This document shows, one piece after another, positions 38,567-47,659 of a DNA stretch of 64,000 nt. A program made the translations under genes and the position numbers. The number at the start of each line of letters is the position of its first letter. Position 1 is the first letter of the stretch. Source of the stretch: JAFLCL01 sp964502175. GTDB taxonomy: Bacteria > Myxococcota_A > Polyangia > Polyangiales > Sandaracinaceae. The DNA lies in NCBI GenBank assembly GCA_964502175.1, contig CAZCVE010000006.1, positions 186,001-250,000 of the forward strand. The letters are read 5' to 3'. The notes below the pieces were generated by a model, which saw only the letters and a list, made by a program, of their open reading frames with translations, ran no database searches and was not told the DNA's origin.

Positions 38567-40696
38567 CTACAACTCCAGCTGCATGCCCATCTCGACCACC
38601 CGATCTGGGGGGAGCTTGAAGAAGTCGGTCGCCGACCTCGCGTTCTTCGAGAGGAACGAGAAGAGGAACTTGCGCCACAGCGCCATGCCGGGGTTGCGCG
38701 TGACGACGAGCTTCTCGCGGCCGAGGTAGAAGCTGGTCGAGTCCGAGCGAGTCTTGAGGCCTCGCTTGTCGCACTCCTTGAGGATGTCCGTGACCTTGGG
38801 GATCTGCATGAACCCGTAGTGCGCGGTCACGCGGAAGAACCCTTCTCTCAGGCGCTCGACGTTCACGCGGTTCTTCGCGCTCACGTGCGGCACGTCTTCC
38901 GTCAGCACGGACAAGAGCACGACCTGCTCGTGAAGCACCTGGTTGTGCTTGAAGTGGTGCAACAGCACAGGCGGCGTGCCTGCGTTGGTGGACGTCATGA
39001 ACACCGCCGTCCCCTTGACCCGAGCCGGGTCCGCCGCGTCGACCTCGTCGAGGAACTGATCGAGGGGCTCGGAGCGGTCGCGAAGGAACTCGGCCACGCG
39101 CTGCCGCCCGAGCTTCCACGTGGTCATCATCGACAGGATGCCGCCGGCGACCACGAGCGGGATCCAGCCGCCGCTCGTGAGCTTGACGAAGTTCGCGGAG
39201 AAGAACGCGAGGTCGATGGCGAGCATGATCCCGCACACGAGTGCTGCGCGAGGACGCCCCCACCACTTCTGGGTGACCACGAAGAAGAGCACGGTCGTGA
39301 TCGCCATCGTCCCCGTGACCGCGATGCCGTAGGCCGCGGCCATCGCGCTCGACGTCTGGAACGCCAGGACGAGCGCGAGGCACGCGAGCATGAGGAGCCA
39401 GTTGATCTCGGGGACGTAGATTTGCCCTTCCTGATCGCTCGACGTGTGCCGGATCTCGAGGCGCGGCAGGTACCCGAGCTGGATCGCTTGGCGCGTCAGC
39501 GAGAACGCACCACTGATCAACGCCTGCGACGCGATCACGGTCGCCATCGTCGCGAGGATGACGACGAACACCCGCAGCGCGCCGCCGCTCCCGGTCAGCG
39601 CGAAGAAGGAGTCGTCGTGAAGCGACGGATCGTCGAGGAGCAGGGCTCCTTGTCCGAAGTAGTTGATCACGAGCGCCGGGAAGACGAGCGCCCACGCGAA
39701 GGAGATGGGCCGGCGGCCGAAGTGACCCATGTCCGCGTAGAGAGCCTCGCCTCCGGTGATGCAGAGGACCACGCTCCCGAGCACGAAGAAGCCAGTCCAT
39801 CCGTTGGACAAGAAGAACCGGAGCGCGTGCGTGGGCAGCATGGCCCAGAGGACTCCGGGGTGCGCCACGATCTGGATGATGCCGAGCACGGCGATGGTCG
39901 CGAACCAGACGGTCATGACGGGTCCGAACGCCGCGCCGACCTTCGCGGTCCCTCGCGACTGCACGAGGAACAGCCCGACGAGGATGGCGCAGCTGATCGC
40001 GAGGATCACGCTTCGGTCGAGGTGCCCGTGCAGCGCCTCGATGCCCTCCAGACCTTCCACGGCCGAGAGCACCGAGATCGCAGGCGTGAGCATGCCGTCG
40101 GCATAGAGCAGCGCCGCGCCGAACAGGCCCGCGAGCACCAACATCTTGACCTTCGGCGCGCCTCGTTTCGGCAGGACGAGCGCGAGGAGCGCGAGGATGC
40201 CGCCCTCTCCTTCGTTGTCCGCGCGCGTGATGAAGATCACGTACTTGACCGTGACGACGAGCATCATCGACCAGAAGAACAGCGACAGGAGCCCGAGCAC
40301 GTTGTCGTGCGTCACCGGGATGTTGTTGGCGTGCCCGAAGCACTCGCGGAGGGCGTAGAGCGGGGATGTGCCGATGTCGCCGAACACCACGCCGAGCGCG
40401 GCAATGCTCAGCTTCCACATGCTGCCGTGCAGCTGGTGATGCGAGTGGTGGTGGCCGTGACTGAGCGACGACGTGTCCGCCGTGGAGAGTTGCTTGCGCC
40501 TGGAGCTGTCGTCGGACGCCGTCGCGTCAGCCTTCGGGCTTCCGTTGGCGGGCGGCGGGACGCTCGGTCGTGGCGTGGTCCGCTCGGCGGCAGCCGCGTC
40601 GGCGGTGGTGCTGGGCTCCCCAGTCGCTGGTGGATCGTTCTCCGCCGCCTGGCCGGGGACCGCGGAGGAGTCGCCGGGAACGTCCGAGTTCGCCAT
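38567..40696 (-). CDS. kup: Kup potassium uptake transporter
   Basis: 709 aa. The Kup core starts near residue 95 with WKLSIAALGVVFGDIGTSPLYALRE, the family signature, and has twelve hydrophobic segments followed by a soluble C-terminus. The N-terminal about 90 residues are an unusual Ala/Pro/Ser-rich extension ending in a His cluster (HGHHHSHHQLHG). K+/H+ symport is the known function. It lies 30 bp upstream of uvrA in the same direction and is divergent from mgtE. Confidence 0.94.
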   Translation of the reverse strand: MANSDVPGDSSAVPGQAAENDPPATGEPSTTADAAAAERTTPRPSVPPPANGSPKADATASDDSSRRKQLSTADTSSLSHGHHHSHHQLHGSMWKLSIAALGVVFGDIGTSPLYALRECFGHANNIPVTHDNVLGLLSLFFWSMMLVVTVKYVIFITRADNEGEGGILALLALVLPKRGAPKVKMLVLAGLFGAALLYADGMLTPAISVLSAVEGLEGIEALHGHLDRSVILAISCAILVGLFLVQSRGTAKVGAAFGPVMTVWFATIAVLGIIQIVAHPGVLWAMLPTHALRFFLSNGWTGFFVLGSVVLCITGGEALYADMGHFGRRPISFAWALVFPALVINYFGQGALLLDDPSLHDDSFFALTGSGGALRVFVVILATMATVIASQALISGAFSLTRQAIQLGYLPRLEIRHTSSDQEGQIYVPEINWLLMLACLALVLAFQTSSAMAAAYGIAVTGTMAITTVLFFVVTQKWWGRPRAALVCGIMLAIDLAFFSANFVKLTSGGWIPLVVAGGILSMMTTWKLGRQRVAEFLRDRSEPLDQFLDEVDAADPARVKGTAVFMTSTNAGTPPVLLHHFKHNQVLHEQVVLLSVLTEDVPHVSAKNRVNVERLREGFFRVTAHYGFMQIPKVTDILKECDKRGLKTRSDSTSFYLGREKLVVTRNPGMALWRKFLFSFLSKNARSATDFFKLPPDRVVEMGMQLEL

Positions 40697-40894
40697 AGGC
40701 CGCGCGCTGTACCGCCCGGCCGCGAGGCGCGCAACGTCGACGCCATGGCCTACGAACCTCTTGCCCCCGCGGACGGCGCGAGGGCATCTTCGACGGCGCG
40801 CGCTGGCGTTCCCCCCCTCGTCGGCGCGGCCCATGTCGTCCACCAACGGCATGGGCTCGCTTGCGCCGTCCATGGCCGGCGCGCTGCTGACGAA

Positions 40895-40922
40895 TTGTGC
40901 GCGAGCACCGCGTCTGTATCAT
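40895..40922 (+). promoter_or_regulatory. Probable promoter of mgtE giving a leaderless message
   Basis: TTGTGC (40895-40900), 16-bp spacer, TATCAT (40917-40922), then 6 nt to the ATG. The spacing predicts transcription starting at the start codon; there is therefore no room for a Mg2+ riboswitch leader. Confidence 0.5.
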
Positions 40923-40928
40923 CGCGCC

Positions 40929-42326
40929 ATGGCAGCCCCCACCGAGCAAGACGACGTCCCCAAGAGCGCCGTGCCGCTCGCCGACCTCAGCGTGCTCGAC
41001 AAGGCACTCAAGGGCGACGACGAGGCCCTCGCGCGCTGCGTGCGGTCGCTGCGACCTGCCGACGTCGGCCGGGATCTGTCGCGCAGGACGGCGGACGCTG
41101 GTCGCCGCATCGTGCTCGCCGCCGACGATCGCCGCGGCTCGACGATGCTGCGCGCCGCGCATCCCGGTGTGGCCGCGAAGATCGTGTCGCAGCTGCCGCC
41201 GGAGGCGGCCGGGCGGCTCCTCGCGCACATGCCCACCGAGCCACGCACGGCCATCCTGACCGCGCTCGAAGAGCCCGACCGCGTGCGCCTCGAAGGCGGC
41301 CTCATGCCCGACGAGCGCTCGTTCTTCGAGTCCGTCCTTCGGCAGAAAGAGACGGCCGTCGCGCACGTGATGACGCCGCGATTCTGGGCGGGAGATCACC
41401 GAGACACGATCGGCGCGGCGCTCGATCGACTCAAGGCCGAGGGGGAGAACATCGAGGTGGCCGCCAACCTCTACGTCACGGCGAGCAACAAGCTCATCGG
41501 CGTCGTCCCGCTGCGCGAAGCCGCCGTGCACGATCGCGCGGCGACGCTCGAGAGCGTGATGACGCCCGATCCCATCTCGTTGCCGCCCGACGCCGACCGC
41601 GGTGACGCCGCCGAGATCCTTCAGACGCACAACTTCCTCTCGCTCCCCATCGCCGACTCGGACAACCGTCTGGTCGGTGTGGTGCGCGTCGACGACGTGC
41701 TCGACGCGGCTCTCGAGCGGAGCGCGACCGGGATGCTCAACCAAGGCGGTGTCGCCGGAAAGGTCGCGGCGAAGGAGCCGTACTTCCTCACGCCGATCTC
41801 GAAGGTCGTGCGCAGCCGCATCACGTGGCTCGTCCTCTTGTTCGTCGCCGAGACGCTGACCGGCACGGTGCTGCGCCACTTCGAGGACGAGCTCCAGCGT
41901 GTCGTGGCGCTGTCGTTCTTCGTTCCGCTGCTGATCGGCACCGGAGGCAACGCTGGCTCGCAGACCGTCTCGACCGTCATCCGAGCCCTCGCGCTCGGGG
42001 AGGTCCGCGTCACCGACGTCTGGCGCGTGCTCGGGAAGGAGGTCACGACGGGCGTCATCCTCGGCGTGCTCCTCGCCGCAGTCGCGTACGTTCGCGCGCT
42101 CATGTGGGGCGTGGGCAGTGATCTCGCGCTCTGTGTGTCGATCACCATCCTGGTGGTCTGCACGTGGGCGAACCTCGTCGGCGCGATCATCCCCATCACG
42201 GCCGAGAAGCTGAAGATCGATCCCACCGTCGTGAGCGGTCCGATGATCACGACGCTCGTCGACGCCTCAGGCCTCTTCATCTACCTGACGATCGCGCACT
42301 GGACCGTCGCCGCCCTCGCGCACTGA
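40929..42326 (+). CDS. mgtE: MgtE magnesium transporter
   Basis: 465 aa. The N-terminal helical domain (about 15-135) is followed by a CBS pair (VMTPRFWAGDHRD, VMTPDPISLPPDA). Five transmembrane helices follow from about 300, with the family signature VPLLIGTGGNAGSQTV. MgtE is a Mg2+-gated channel whose N and CBS domains sense cytoplasmic Mg2+. Long in-frame extensions upstream (to 40473) are excluded by the promoter position and lack of homology. Confidence 0.94.
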   Translation: MAAPTEQDDVPKSAVPLADLSVLDKALKGDDEALARCVRSLRPADVGRDLSRRTADAGRRIVLAADDRRGSTMLRAAHPGVAAKIVSQLPPEAAGRLLAHMPTEPRTAILTALEEPDRVRLEGGLMPDERSFFESVLRQKETAVAHVMTPRFWAGDHRDTIGAALDRLKAEGENIEVAANLYVTASNKLIGVVPLREAAVHDRAATLESVMTPDPISLPPDADRGDAAEILQTHNFLSLPIADSDNRLVGVVRVDDVLDAALERSATGMLNQGGVAGKVAAKEPYFLTPISKVVRSRITWLVLLFVAETLTGTVLRHFEDELQRVVALSFFVPLLIGTGGNAGSQTVSTVIRALALGEVRVTDVWRVLGKEVTTGVILGVLLAAVAYVRALMWGVGSDLALCVSITILVVCTWANLVGAIIPITAEKLKIDPTVVSGPMITTLVDASGLFIYLTIAHWTVAALAH

Positions 42327-42330
42327 CGCG

Positions 42331-43128
42331 TCACCGATCGAACGCGCCGCCGGCTTCGATCACCGGCGCGCCGTCGTCGTCTCCCGCGACGCGCGGGTCC
42401 GCGTAGATGTGCTCCCACACCAACCGCACGCCAGCGGTCGCGAACCACGCGGGCGGCTCGTCGCCGACCACACACGCGCCCGTGGCGTCGATCTGAAGGG
42501 CGTCATCGAGGAGGAGGCGCGTGCCGGCCTGGATGGTGATGTCGTCGTTCGTCGCATCGAGCGCGTCGCCTCGAAACACCTCGCCGACGAGGGCGACAGG
42601 CCCCCAGACGCGGCCCTGCGCCCCCGCGCCTGCCAACCAGACGACGGTCCCCGTCCCCTCGTCGACCGAGAAGCCCGCGTTCGCGTGCAACAACAGATCG
42701 TCGTCGTACAGGGATTGGCTCAGCGCCACGTACGCGTAGGCGGACCACGCGTGCTCGACCGGCGAGAGCCCTTCGTGCGGGCCGAGGGCACCGACCGCGA
42801 CGGCGAGGCCGGGCCCCTCCCCGGCCCGCACCTCGCGGAGCAGGAGCTTTCCCGCGATCAGCGGACCGACGATCTCGAGGCTCTGGTCGTGCGTGAACGA
42901 GCCGCCCCACACGAACCCGCCTGCGATCTCGAGCGGCCCGAGGGGACCGACCGACGCCGTGACCCAGTGCTCCGCGCCGTGCTCATCCACCACGGCCCAC
43001 GTCTCGAACTGCGCGTTGCCCCCACCGACGGTTCGCGCGTCGTCGGTGAGAAACGGCCGGACCGCGAGCGCAGGAGCCGGGACGGCGAAGAGCGCGAGGG
43101 CGAGAAGCGCACAGGAGGCGAAGCGCAT
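42331..43128 (-). CDS. Secreted or outer-membrane protein, probable beta-barrel
   Basis: 265 aa. Signal peptide MRFASCALLALALFAVPAPALA is cleaved before VRPFLTDDARTVG. The mature protein has alternating beta strands, YVALSQSLYDDDLLLHANAGF and similar, typical of small outer-membrane barrels of the transporter/phenol-pathway type; the end is aromatic but not Phe. Function unknown. Its end is 4 bp from the end of mgtE. Confidence 0.7.
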   Translation of the reverse strand: MRFASCALLALALFAVPAPALAVRPFLTDDARTVGGGNAQFETWAVVDEHGAEHWVTASVGPLGPLEIAGGFVWGGSFTHDQSLEIVGPLIAGKLLLREVRAGEGPGLAVAVGALGPHEGLSPVEHAWSAYAYVALSQSLYDDDLLLHANAGFSVDEGTGTVVWLAGAGAQGRVWGPVALVGEVFRGDALDATNDDITIQAGTRLLLDDALQIDATGACVVGDEPPAWFATAGVRLVWEHIYADPRVAGDDDGAPVIEAGGAFDR

Positions 43129-43263
43129 GACGCGAGAGGGTGCCGACTGCGCTCCAGCCACGCAACTCGCAGCAGTGCGGTCTTCGCCGAGCGGAAGGCG
43201 TCCTCGCTCGCGCCGCAGGTACGGTGGTCGGCTCGCTTCAGAGTCCGGAGGCCGACCTCGAAC

Positions 43264-43506
43264 GTGGCTCGTCCCCACTCCACCCATGAGGTCGTGCCGC
43301 GGTCGGGCGGCGCGAGCGGTCGCGTCCAGTGGGTGAGGAAGCAGGCTAGTTCGCGGACCACGGTCTTCGCCGAGCGCGCAGAAGCGATCGCGCGAGGTCA
43401 CGAGCTCGGCCGAGCGAACGCGCCCGCCGAGCTCCACGTCTACGGCGAGAGCGGTGTGGTCGAAGCGCGCTTCGTCTACGACGACCCCTCGAATCCGAAG
43501 CGCTGA
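43264..43506 (+). CDS. Small DUF2188-like protein
   Basis: 80 aa from GTG 43264 (GGAGG 12 nt upstream). EVVPRSGG, VQWVRKQASSRTTVFAERAE, AIARGHELGRA and ELHVYGESGVVEARFVYDD follow the beta-beta-alpha-beta layout of DUF2188 proteins, short stress- or phage-linked proteins of unknown role. The gene is usually missed because longer meaningless frames cover it. Confidence 0.55.
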   Translation: MARPHSTHEVVPRSGGASGRVQWVRKQASSRTTVFAERAEAIARGHELGRANAPAELHVYGESGVVEARFVYDDPSNPKR

Positions 43507-43554
43507 GCCGGGGTGTGTGAGGCGATGCGCCGCGGGGCGGGCCCGTCGGGCGAG

Positions 43555-44418
43555 TCAAGGAACGAGGATGCGGCCGGGTGCCCCACTCGCCCCGCGCAGG
43601 GTGTGGCAACCGTTGCAGTCCCCGCTCGTCGCAGCCGTGATCATGCGCCGCTCGCGGCCTTCGAAGAGCACGCGCGCGGTGACCGGCAACGTCACGCCAC
43701 CGCCGACCTGCATGAAGTTGCCGGCGGCGTTCGGCGTGAGCGCGTAAACCCGACCGGTGGCATCGGTGACCTCGACCACGACGGGCGAGGTCGCGCTGGA
43801 GGCGGCGCCGTTGCAGTCGTCGACCTCGTGGCCGCTCCCATAGACAGTGCCCGCGATCGTGAGCGCCGGGCCTTCTCGCATGGAGGTGTGGCACGAGATG
43901 CACGCGCCGCCGGGTCGCATGAGAGGCGATTCGTGGTTGCCGCCCGTCCAGCGTGTCCCGCTCGCGCAGCCGTCCGGCGCTGCGAACGGATCGGGCGCGA
44001 GGCTGCAGCTCCCCTCTGGATGGCCGGCGGTCGACCATGCATCGACGAGGTCGATCTCTGCCGGGGGCACGTGGGCCGCCGGCGCGGGGGGCATCGAGCC
44101 GTCTCGCATTCGCGCGATCGCGAGCGAGAGCAGGTTGGTCCCTGGACGCAAGCTCGAGTCACCGAGGAGCTGGTCGCGCGTGACCAACGAGTCCGAGGCG
44201 CCGCCCGCAGGTGTCGCCCCGTGGCAGCTCGCGCAATAGGTCGTGAAGACCGCGGCAACGTCGCAGGGCAATCCAGACGCGATGGTCCCGGCGTCCAGAA
44301 CCTCGGCGTCAGAGCTCGCGTCGACGCGGTCGAGCGGAGGCAGGTAGTCGTCATCGGCGGCGCAGCTGGCGATCGTGAAGAGAAGCGATGCGGACACGAG
44401 TACGAGGGTGCGCTGCAT
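43555..44418 (-). CDS. Tri-haem c-type cytochrome lipoprotein
   Basis: 287 aa. Signal peptide MQRTLVLVSASLLFTIASC with lipobox, then three CxxCH haem-binding motifs: CASCH (about 62), CISCH (about 173) and CNGCH (about 268). The first region resembles the cytochrome c/PSCyt domains that precede many secreted myxobacterial proteins. It is probably an envelope electron carrier, but no partner oxidoreductase is nearby. Confidence 0.82.
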   Translation of the reverse strand: MQRTLVLVSASLLFTIASCAADDDYLPPLDRVDASSDAEVLDAGTIASGLPCDVAAVFTTYCASCHGATPAGGASDSLVTRDQLLGDSSLRPGTNLLSLAIARMRDGSMPPAPAAHVPPAEIDLVDAWSTAGHPEGSCSLAPDPFAAPDGCASGTRWTGGNHESPLMRPGGACISCHTSMREGPALTIAGTVYGSGHEVDDCNGAASSATSPVVVEVTDATGRVYALTPNAAGNFMQVGGGVTLPVTARVLFEGRERRMITAATSGDCNGCHTLRGASGAPGRILVP

Positions 44419-44532
44419 GCTCGAATGATTCGAGGAGCCGACACTCCCGCCCAGTGAGTGAATTCTGCGCAGTGAGGGAGCGCTCGCGCCTGGGAGCGAG
44501 AGTGGATGTCGAGCGCGCGAGCCAGCACCGGA

Positions 44533-44826
44533 TCACGCGTCGTGTTCTGTCGCGACCTCGAACGCGATCGCTGCACCGACGCTCTCGTCGTCCATGACGT
44601 AGACCGGTGTGCGCACGCCATTGCGTCGCCTGTGCTCGAGGATCGCCAGGCCGTCGTCGTCCGGCAGCATCCAGTCGAGCACGATGACGTCGTAGCCGAG
44701 CGAGTCGATCCGCGCTCGCGCGTCCTTGCCGTGCGTGCAGTGATCGTGCTGGTGCCCCTCTTCCCTGAGACCGCGCACGAGGAAGCGCGCGAGCTTCTCT
44801 TCGTCTTCGACGAGGAGGAGCCTCAT
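44533..44826 (-). pseudogene. Truncated OmpR-type response-regulator receiver
   Basis: 97 aa. MRLLLVEDEEKLARFLVRGL and VIVLDWMLPDDDGL are an intact receiver N-half with the phospho-acceptor Asp. The sequence loses similarity after RTPVYVMDD, before the conserved Lys and the alpha4-beta5-alpha5 face, and there is no DNA-binding domain. It looks like the 5' end of a CusR/CzcR-type regulator. A functional single-domain protein is unlikely without the Lys. It fits with the RND-pump remnant 3.6 kb away. Confidence 0.65.
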
Positions 44827-44942
44827 GACGATGACCTCGGGCGCGCATCAGAGGAGCATAGACGGCCAGCAGAACGCGTGAGGCATGAGGTGAGGGTGGT
44901 CCGGACGAGCCCGCCTGAGACTGGTCTCGACGAGCGTCCTCC

Positions 44943-45506
44943 TCACTCGCAGCGAACCGACCCCTCGACCGAACGCATCGAGGTCTCGCCTGGGCACTGG
45001 AGCGTGCACGTCGAGCCGCTCGCGCAGCTCACGCCGCACGCCGCCACTTGGCAGGTGACTCGACACGTCGACGCGTTGCACGAGACGGTGCTCGACTCGC
45101 CGGTGACCACCACGTCGCACGTCGCGCTCTCGCGGCAGCTCACGCTCGCGGAGCGACCCACCGTGAAGTCGCACGTCGAGCCGACACACTCGGGGCTCGC
45201 GCTGTCGCCCGCGATCACCTCGCAGCTCGCGCCACCGGTACAATCGGCGTTGCACGAGTTGCCGCACGTCGCCGCGCACGACGCCGCGGTGCAGTCGAGG
45301 TTGCAGCTCGAGCCGTCCCCGTTGCAGCTCGAGACGTTCGTCCACCCGCAGCTCATCGAGGAGGAGCCGGCGCACGCGCAAGCCGCCCCCGTGCATGCAC
45401 AGTCGGCCGCCGGGCAGGGAACGGGACCAGGCGCCGAAGCGCACGCGACGACGAGCCACGCGGCGAGCGCGCAGAAGACGGACGTGAGCGGAGGAAGTGA
45501 GCGCAT
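44943..45506 (-). CDS. Cys-rich lipoprotein with short-period cysteine repeats
   Basis: 187 aa with about 28 Cys. Signal peptide plus lipobox AAWLVVAC. The mature part has Cys every 3-7 residues (STCRVTCQVAACGVSC, GNSCNADCTGGASC), a pattern compatible with a narrow disulfide-stitched beta helix. It differs from the 41-residue repeats of its neighbours. Divergent from the 45722 gene across a 215-bp gap that holds a 16-bp palindrome. Function unknown. Confidence 0.75.
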   Translation of the reverse strand: MRSLPPLTSVFCALAAWLVVACASAPGPVPCPAADCACTGAACACAGSSSMSCGWTNVSSCNGDGSSCNLDCTAASCAATCGNSCNADCTGGASCEVIAGDSASPECVGSTCDFTVGRSASVSCRESATCDVVVTGESSTVSCNASTCRVTCQVAACGVSCASGSTCTLQCPGETSMRSVEGSVRCE

Positions 45507-45598
45507 GAAGTGACCTCCGCGTTCGCCGACGCACCAGACATGCCAGCGCCTCCGCGCTCTCGGCGCCTCGAAGCAGGGTCGAGCATGGTGTGGCGACT

Positions 45599-45614
45599 GC
45601 GCAAGGCCTTGCGC
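45599..45614. promoter_or_regulatory. 16-bp palindrome GCGCAAGGCCTTGCGC, operator-like
   Basis: A perfect palindrome in the divergent promoter region between two Cys-rich lipoprotein genes, 108 bp before the 45722 ATG. The half-site TGCGCAAG is shared with the 20-bp palindrome at 51239-51258, which sits in the equivalent place beside the paralogue. Confidence 0.5.
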
Positions 45615-45721
45615 GCTGCGCAGCTTCCGCTCGGCAACGTCCCCTAGCCGCGGCCGCGTACGCGCTGAGCACGGTGCTTGCGAAGGGACGCCTGCTCATC
45701 ACGAGCCTTGGAGGTCTTCGC

Positions 45722-47479
45722 ATGAACACAGCTCCCTTCCACCGTCATCGCGGCGCGCGCGTCGTCCTCGCGATGATCATCGCATCGACCGTTCTCTGGG
45801 GGTGCGACAACGGCACCGGGGTTCCCCCTGCCGTGGACACCGGGCCCTCGATGGACGCGAACGGTCCCGCGCTCGACGCGCCCGTCCTCGATGCGCCACG
45901 CCCGGGCGAGGACGCATTCCTCACGATCGACGCGCCCCTCGACGCGTTCCTCGGGCCGGACGTCTTCATGCTGCCCGACGCCGCGTGCGTCGCGCCGCGG
46001 CTCAGCTGCGGCATCGACTGCGTCGACCCGACCACGGACGACAACCACTGCGGCCGCTGCGACAACACGTGCGCTGCGGACCAAGTTTGCACGAGCGGCG
46101 TGTGCGCATGCGCCGTCGGGCTCGTCACCTGCGGCGCGGCCTGCGCGGATCTGTCCACCGACCCGAACCACTGTGGTCGCTGCGGAAGCGGATGCGGACG
46201 AGGCGAGACGTGCGTGTCCGGTTCCTGTGTGTGCCCCAGTCCGACGTCGGCGTGCGCCGGCGGCTGCTTCGATCTCTCCATTGACCCGCGAAGTTGCGGC
46301 ACGTGCGGGAACGACTGCGGTCCGGGTGCGATCTGCGCCGGCGGAGGGTGCGCGTGTCCCGGAGGCACCACCGACTGCGGTGGAGGCTGCACCACCGGTC
46401 TGATGACCGACCCGCTCAACTGCGGAGTCTGCGGGCGGAGCTGCGCGACGGGTGCAACCTGCGGCGGAGGAGCGTGCATGTGCCCCGGCAGCGACATCGT
46501 CTGCGGCGGGGCGTGCGTGGACATCTCGGCTGACGAAGCGAACTGCGGGCGATGCGGCAACGCCTGCGCCGCCGGCGCCACGTGCACGAGCGGAGTCTGC
46601 GCTTGCGCGGCAGGTCAGATCGTCTGCGGCGGCGCGTGCGTCGACATCTCGGCCGACGAAACGAACTGTGGACGATGCGGCAACAGCTGCCCGGCCGGCG
46701 CGATGTGCACGAGCGGTGCGTGCGCTTGCCCCGCAGGTCAGATCGCGTGCGGTGGCTCCTGCGTCGATGTCTCGAGCGACGAAGCGAACTGCGGTCGGTG
46801 CGGCAACAACTGCCCGGCGACGGCGTCGTGCGTGTCGGGCGCCTGTGACTGCGGAGGCAGTCTCCTCGCATGCGGGACGAGCTGCGTCGACGTCGCGACG
46901 GATGCGGCGAACTGCGGGCGTTGCGGAAACCGCTGCTTCGCGGGTGGCACGTGCACCTCCGGCGTCTGTGCGTGCCCCGCGGGCCTCACGATGGTGGGCG
47001 GCCGCTGCGTGGACACGTCGCGCGATCCGTCGAACTGCGGCTCGCCTGGAAACACCTGCAACGACACCGAGTACTGCGTCTCGGGCTCGTGCGTGTGCCG
47101 GCCGCCCACCGTCTCGGACGGGGCCGGTGGATGCTTCGACCCCGCGAGCGACCCGGGCGCCTGCGGGGCGACGGGGGCGCGGTGCGGCGGCGGCACTCCA
47201 CGCTGCGCGGCGGGAGTGTGCGTCGCGACCTGCCCCGGCGGCACCAGAACCTGCGGCAACTCGTGCATCGACACCCAGTCGGATCCGCAGAACTGCGGGG
47301 GCTGCGGCAACAACTGCAACGTCGACCAGCTCTGCATCCGTGGCAACTGCGAGGACTTCAACACCCCCGCGGGCTGCTCGATGTGCCCGTGTCCCACATG
47401 CACCGGAGACTTCCGCACCTGCTGCACCTACCCCTCCACGACGGACCCCGTGTGCGTGGTGGGTGGTCGCTGCAGCTGA
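45722..47479 (+). CDS. Cys-repeat lipoprotein (paralogue A) with conserved C-terminal Cys module
   Basis: 585 aa. The lipobox VLWGC follows a 27-residue signal. An Asp/Ala-rich spacer (DAPVLDAPRPGEDAF) leads to about eleven Cys repeats of 35-41 residues, consensus C-x-D-x(4-5)-D-x-x-x-C-G-x-C-G-N-x-C-x-x-G-x-x-C-x-x-G-x-C-x-C. The protein ends in a Cys-dense module, GCSMCPCPTC then TCCTYP...CVVGGRC. It should be a disulfide-rich surface lipoprotein. The same repeat and end occur in the proteins at 47660-48415 and 49667-51127. Such proteins are often mis-annotated in myxobacterial genomes; true function unknown. Confidence 0.85.
   Translation: MNTAPFHRHRGARVVLAMIIASTVLWGCDNGTGVPPAVDTGPSMDANGPALDAPVLDAPRPGEDAFLTIDAPLDAFLGPDVFMLPDAACVAPRLSCGIDCVDPTTDDNHCGRCDNTCAADQVCTSGVCACAVGLVTCGAACADLSTDPNHCGRCGSGCGRGETCVSGSCVCPSPTSACAGGCFDLSIDPRSCGTCGNDCGPGAICAGGGCACPGGTTDCGGGCTTGLMTDPLNCGVCGRSCATGATCGGGACMCPGSDIVCGGACVDISADEANCGRCGNACAAGATCTSGVCACAAGQIVCGGACVDISADETNCGRCGNSCPAGAMCTSGACACPAGQIACGGSCVDVSSDEANCGRCGNNCPATASCVSGACDCGGSLLACGTSCVDVATDAANCGRCGNRCFAGGTCTSGVCACPAGLTMVGGRCVDTSRDPSNCGSPGNTCNDTEYCVSGSCVCRPPTVSDGAGGCFDPASDPGACGATGARCGGGTPRCAAGVCVATCPGGTRTCGNSCIDTQSDPQNCGGCGNNCNVDQLCIRGNCEDFNTPAGCSMCPCPTCTGDFRTCCTYPSTTDPVCVVGGRCS
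46532..46900 (+). repeat. Three consecutive 123-bp repeats in paralogue A
   Basis: The DNA copies starting at the GAC codons at 46532, 46655 and 46778 are spaced exactly 123 bp (41 codons) and are highly similar, reading D-E-x-N-C-G-R-C-G-N in each. Flanking repeats are more diverged, so this part expanded recently. Confidence 0.85.
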
Positions 47480-47502
47480 GGTCTTCCCCCGGCCGTGAAG
47501 AC

Positions 47503-47534
47503 GAGGCGAGACGATCGCGAGATCGCCTCGCCTC
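47503..47534 (+). terminator. Hairpin after the 45722-47479 gene
   Basis: GAGGCGAG (47503-47510) pairs with CTCGCCTC (47527-47534), and GATC with GATC around a GCGA loop, with one 2-nt internal mismatch. It lies 24 bp after the stop codon and probably separates this gene from the next Cys-repeat gene. Confidence 0.5.
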
Positions 47535-47659
47535 GCACGTCTCGCAAACCACTCGACTGCACTGCGCGCCGCTCCCCGCGAACACGCTTCACTCGTGGAC
47601 CGACGCTCGCGCTCGCGTCGACGGAGCGACGGGCCGATGGGCACGGTTCTGGCAACTCG

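Noticed and set aside
40473..40928. N-terminal extension of MgtE
   Set aside because: The extension is antisense to the Kup N-terminus and lies upstream of the mgtE promoter-like sequence; MgtE homology starts after 40929.
34979..41605. A 2208-codon open frame on the plus strand across uvrA, kup and mgtE
   Set aside because: It is antisense to clearly conserved genes for most of its length, is rich in Arg/Ala/His and shows no domain. Long antisense frames are a by-product of about 70 percent GC with G/C at third positions.
45586..45600. A -24/-12-like sequence TGGTGTGGCGACTGC before paralogue A
   Set aside because: Only the GG and GC dinucleotides at the right spacing fit; in such GC-rich DNA this is expected by chance, so a link to the sigma-54 activator is not supported.
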